Virus record (IMG/VR): IMGVR_UViG_3300026484_000394
Coordinates: 1-64,000 of that record
Reading direction: 5' to 3' (one strand)
From: a virus
DNA length: 64,000 nucleotides
Every line of letters begins with the position of its first letter. Within the stretch, counting starts at the first letter, position 1. Below, piece after piece: positions 60,465-64,000 of the stretch. The position numbers were made by a program, and so were the translations under genes. Below the pieces are notes generated by a model. It searched no databases. It saw only the letters and a list, made by a program, of their open reading frames with translations, and was not told the origin of the DNA.

Positions 60465-63400
60465 TTGCTACTTCGGTAAATATACTCAGCAACGCAATAA
60501 ATCTTGTGTATCAACAAAGTGTAAAAGTGAATGGAATAGGTGGAGTAAGATTCTACTTTTCTCGGAAAACGACAGATTCTAATCTGCCAATAGAAATCTC
60601 TTTTGTTCTTTATCAAGGTCAACTAAGAGCTTTTTGTAAGCAACATCAAGATGTAATCCTACAAGAAGTCACAATTGGAGAAAGAGATTGTTACACATAT
60701 AGAAATGATATTATTTTCTTTAAAGAAGCAATCCTCGAGCTTATAAGTAAACAGACTAACCAAGAAGAAACAAGCAGTGTAGTTGAGACAGTTAATTCTA
60801 TTTTCGGTGTAGACCTAAGCAAAATTGAGAATATTACTGCTTTTGAATTCCAGAAGTCTATGTATGTGGACAATATGAGTCTAAGCTCTAGCGATAATGT
60901 AGCAGAGGGGTATCTTATTATGCTTGCGGATATAGCTACTAAATCATTTATCACATCTATCTTCGTAGGAAAAATAAAGCCTCTTTCTAGGCGACAATAT
61001 GCAGATAAAGTAAACGAGTATTCTCAAAATAGAATTTTAGATGATATTGTCATTCAAAATCTAGAGAACTCTACTTTTATAACCAACAACTCTCCATTTA
61101 CTGCGGTTGTTACAAAAGAAGCATACCAATATAAGCAGTACAGAATTGGAAAGGCAGATGCTTTTTTTCAGAGGGAAATTAGCACTACTAATGACCTCAC
61201 TATCGAGGCAGGACAATCTATACAGGTGATACATTCAGTTCCACAGAGAGAAAATAGATATTCTTTATTATCTAATCCTATCCAAAAAATTCCTGGCCCT
61301 GTCAGAAAATCAAACCTTAACGAGATGAGAGAGGCGTTGCCATACATTAAAGAAATGCCATTTTATTTTGAACTAAAAGAAATCTCTCTTCCTATGAGTG
61401 AGGTTTCAAGCAATGACTTTGTTGTAGTTAGCTCTCTTTTTGAGTTATTTTCAGAAAAAGATAATTTTGCTAGAGCTATATTAGATGCGGAAGATGAAAT
61501 ATCAGGTACTTCTATTACGGGTTCTCTCGGTATTGTATCCATATCCAATGGGAATGCAGTAAAAGATTTTATAGACAATGGTAGAGTTTCTTATTTCGCC
61601 TCCAATTTTCGGGTAACATTTAATGCCAAGCTGAGAAAGATATACTCATATCTTGGGGAAGACCAACTCAACGCAGTAGTTGATTACACTGCAGCAATGA
61701 AAGCCTCTCGTATCTTGGCGATAGAAAGCAAGGTTGTATACAATGACACAATCTCTACTCCTATGCAAGCCCTTGCTGTGGAAATAGGTTTCTTTGGAGA
61801 TATGAGAGAAGTAATAGCCAACAATAAAACATTGGTGTATGTAGATGAAGTATCCAAAGGTGGGTTGCCCTGTAACACAGATAGACAAGAGATTGTAAGG
61901 CAACTACTCTCAGGCGAGTTCTCTGGAGACACTGTTGTGTTCAATGCCAATGATATACTAAATAACCCTTCCAAGCCCGTCTACTACGGAAAAATAACTG
62001 CAACAGGAGATGGAGAATTAGATGATGCATATGCTGCTTATCAGAAGAATATTGTTAGTAATCTTTCTGGCTTCAATATGGTTAATACTCAGCTCCAAAT
62101 GACCTCTGCACAGTTTGCTGCAGTCGCACCATTGTTTAATTCAGACCCAACTTTTTCAGACCCTTGCCGAGAAGACTTAGTTTATGTAGTAGAAGAAAAT
62201 ATATCAGAGCTAGGTCTAGCAACAAATCTTGAGCAGACAATACAATCCATTAAGAAAAGGGCATACTCTTTCCGCAAGCCTATAGAGCTACTTGCTGTGA
62301 TGAATATAGGAATATCTCTTGATGGAGCTTGGTATTTTTGTGGGGAAGATTTTTTTACCTCAGAAAATATTGAAAATGAAAACTACACAACCGTTATCTC
62401 AGATGAAATAAAACACTTCCAAGGAGATTCAACATCAGTAAAGCATCCTATCTCTGACAAAAAAAAGTTCATGGATAGAGCACTGAAAGGAGATGAATAT
62501 AAGCAAAAGCTTCATGATGTGTTTAGAGCACTGGCTATTGGAGATATAGACACTTCTTTAATTTATAAACACCAGGGATTAAGATATATTGCAGAACATC
62601 TTCTTGATCAAAACAAAAGATATTTTTATGACTATGAAGATATTTTTAAGCTAAAGAGAAAGGCTGTATTCAAAAAAGAGCAGGATACAATAACTAATAA
62701 ATTTGTGTTACCTAATATTTTAGAACAACTCATAAATGACCAAAAAGATGGATGCGTAGGGTATATTGGAGACAGTGATGTTCATTATTTTGGAAAGAGA
62801 AGAGAAGCTCATCGAAGAAACTATGCCAAGCTTCGTCCTAACGACAAGCCAGATGCTGCTTATGAAATAGGTCATACCGTGTCATGTATGATAAACACTG
62901 AAAATATTAGAAATGCAAGCAGCTTATTTCACTCTACGGGAAAGGACTTGTTTGGAGTCAATTTTGGAGACTGGACAACCATTGATACTTTGTCTGTTCA
63001 AAAGACTGAAAATGTCTTCTATAGAGGAATGATTTACGGCTTTCAAGTTAGCATACATAAAAATGATATTAAAGTTTTTAGCATCTTGTATGACTATAAG
63101 ACCAAGATGTTAACAATAAACAACCCTCAAAAACTAGAGATTATAGATTATGCGTTACTTCTTACATCTTTTGATGTTCTTCTACATGACTATTATGATA
63201 GTCTGGAAGGACTTCATAGAGTAGCTCTCGGTGTTTATGCTTACTCTGGCGAAGAGTCTTTGCGGTCACAGCTTTCTCAGAAATTTCTTCTCAGTAACCA
63301 GCCTCCAAGAAGAAGGTCTACAACAAAGATTTTCGGGGTGTCTGTTGGCCTTTTCGGAAGAAGCCTTTTTGTGAAACAAATGGAAGAATCTGCTACAAAT

Positions 63401-63883
63401 ATAGATGGGGCAAGTATCGCTTTAATCTTAGATAGTCAGTCGCTAAAAATTTACAGAGATGGGATTGAAGCTTCTTCTATACCTGTATCATACCTTGAAA
63501 GCTGTTCCGAGCTAGCTTTTTTTCAAGATGGATTTTTTGTGCAAATAGAAAGAGGAGAGAGGTTTCTTCCAGCAAACTACATCGCTAACAGCTTGACGAG
63601 AGCAAGCATTACAATATCTAGCTACAAAGGGACACTGTCTCAAACAAGGGGACTGTCAGGAAGACTTGTAGTCGTGGATTTTCTCGAAAAAAGAACTATT
63701 GCCTGTTCTCCTGATGTAGACATAGAATTTCTGTTGGATGGCAAAGGATTGCATATGCAACAGGTTTCAAGCAAGTATAGACATCCATTGGAGTTAGTGC
63801 ACGGAATAGCTGATATTCTAAATGAAAATACTACTTCTGTTGAGCAGCTAGGTCTGTCTTTTACAGTTAGTTATGACATCTAA
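60461..63883 (+). CDS. Very large hypothetical virion-type protein, 1140 aa
   Basis: Mixed alpha/beta. N-terminal strands are followed by helices around 85-120. A segment near 205-250 looks similar to one in the 51017 product. A helical region near 650-760 has basic patches (KRRAFKKEQ-like; AHRRNYAKLRPNDK) and a final beta-rich third. No known domain or enzyme motif. Last complete gene of the late run. Confidence 0.5.
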   Translation: MIATSVNILSNAINLVYQQSVKVNGIGGVRFYFSRKTTDSNLPIEISFVLYQGQLRAFCKQHQDVILQEVTIGERDCYTYRNDIIFFKEAILELISKQTNQEETSSVVETVNSIFGVDLSKIENITAFEFQKSMYVDNMSLSSSDNVAEGYLIMLADIATKSFITSIFVGKIKPLSRRQYADKVNEYSQNRILDDIVIQNLENSTFITNNSPFTAVVTKEAYQYKQYRIGKADAFFQREISTTNDLTIEAGQSIQVIHSVPQRENRYSLLSNPIQKIPGPVRKSNLNEMREALPYIKEMPFYFELKEISLPMSEVSSNDFVVVSSLFELFSEKDNFARAILDAEDEISGTSITGSLGIVSISNGNAVKDFIDNGRVSYFASNFRVTFNAKLRKIYSYLGEDQLNAVVDYTAAMKASRILAIESKVVYNDTISTPMQALAVEIGFFGDMREVIANNKTLVYVDEVSKGGLPCNTDRQEIVRQLLSGEFSGDTVVFNANDILNNPSKPVYYGKITATGDGELDDAYAAYQKNIVSNLSGFNMVNTQLQMTSAQFAAVAPLFNSDPTFSDPCREDLVYVVEENISELGLATNLEQTIQSIKKRAYSFRKPIELLAVMNIGISLDGAWYFCGEDFFTSENIENENYTTVISDEIKHFQGDSTSVKHPISDKKKFMDRALKGDEYKQKLHDVFRALAIGDIDTSLIYKHQGLRYIAEHLLDQNKRYFYDYEDIFKLKRKAVFKKEQDTITNKFVLPNILEQLINDQKDGCVGYIGDSDVHYFGKRREAHRRNYAKLRPNDKPDAAYEIGHTVSCMINTENIRNASSLFHSTGKDLFGVNFGDWTTIDTLSVQKTENVFYRGMIYGFQVSIHKNDIKVFSILYDYKTKMLTINNPQKLEIIDYALLLTSFDVLLHDYYDSLEGLHRVALGVYAYSGEESLRSQLSQKFLLSNQPPRRRSTTKIFGVSVGLFGRSLFVKQMEESATNIDGASIALILDSQSLKIYRDGIEASSIPVSYLESCSELAFFQDGFFVQIERGERFLPANYIANSLTRASITISSYKGTLSQTRGLSGRLVVVDFLEKRTIACSPDVDIEFLLDGKGLHMQQVSSKYRHPLELVHGIADILNENTTSVEQLGLSFTVSYDI

Positions 63884-63895
63884 AAAGGACTTTAT

Positions 63896-64000
63896 GTGAT
63901 ACCTTTATTTTATATACTACCTACAGACAACTTGTATACAAAGACGACAGGAGTGGTTACAAAAATCACTCCATCTTTTGTTCAATCTTCACGGGTGCTA
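63896..64000 (+). CDS. 5' end of a further gene, partial
   Basis: Open frame of 35 codons to the right edge, beginning with GTG at 63896 and preceded by AAAAAGGACTTT. An ATG two bases upstream meets an immediate stop, so GTG is the only reasonable start here. The product begins VIPLFYILPTDNLYTK and continues beyond the window. Identity unknown. Confidence 0.55.
   Translation, partial: MIPLFYILPTDNLYTKTTGVVTKITPSFVQSSRVL

Noticed and set aside
2235-64000. CRISPR array, tRNA or rRNA genes
   Set aside because: No direct repeats with regular unique spacers and no cloverleaf were noticed; gaps are too short.
1-64000. Integrase, attachment site, repressor or other lysogeny genes
   Set aside because: None recognised; nothing in the window supports a temperate lifestyle, though such genes could lie outside.

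Overview
The window is a stretch of a large, AT-rich tailed bacteriophage genome, probably a long-tailed phage with a big genome. From 2235 to the right end every credible gene lies on the + strand, is tightly packed and often overlaps its neighbour by a few bases. Most look like virion, assembly or lysis proteins. A Gram-negative host is inferred from an apparent holin / i-spanin / o-spanin cassette that includes a lipobox protein (16795-17646). The host genus cannot be resolved from sequence alone. No terminase, portal, major capsid or tail sheath gene was recognised; they may lie outside the window or be too divergent to see.

Layout. 1-2006: three minus-strand accessory genes. Two are near-duplicate leucine-rich-repeat proteins and one is unknown. 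All three carry the same 36-37 nt leader, an adjoining small palindrome and a longer inverted repeat. 2007-2234: divergent intergenic region. 2235-3295: HNH endonuclease and a zinc amidase (endolysin candidate). 3295-11470: appendage and adhesin genes, including a beta-helix-like protein, a tail-fibre protein with a YadA-head-type 14-residue repeat array, and a beta-propeller/RCC1-like protein. 11509-16763: capsid-maturation protease, a possible baseplate-spike protein, and a protein colinear with the C-terminal half of the RNA polymerase beta' subunit. 16795-17646: lysis cassette. 17648-25671: small Gly-rich proteins carrying a recurrent K-x-A-S/E motif, an RCC1-like appendage, a 1167-residue virion protein and an Ig-like-domain protein. 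25715-37866: small proteins, fibre-like proteins and a 1224-residue tape-measure-like protein. 37952-39614: a phage groES-groEL pair. 39615-40513: a tail-assembly-chaperone-type overlapping pair with a complete -1 frameshift signal. 40513-64000: large proteins of unknown function, presumably baseplate or tail appendage components.

How they fit together. The + strand reads as one long late region, re-primed internally by TATAAT promoters, four of them of the extended TGnTATAAT type. The protease matures the head, and the K-x-A-S/E proteins may be its substrates or internal cargo. The chaperonin pair sits directly before the tail-chaperone frameshift pair, which suggests a dedicated folding module for large tail proteins. 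The strongest observations are the -1 frameshift site, the chaperonin pair, the partial beta' homologue and the covarying palindromes in the minus-strand leaders.
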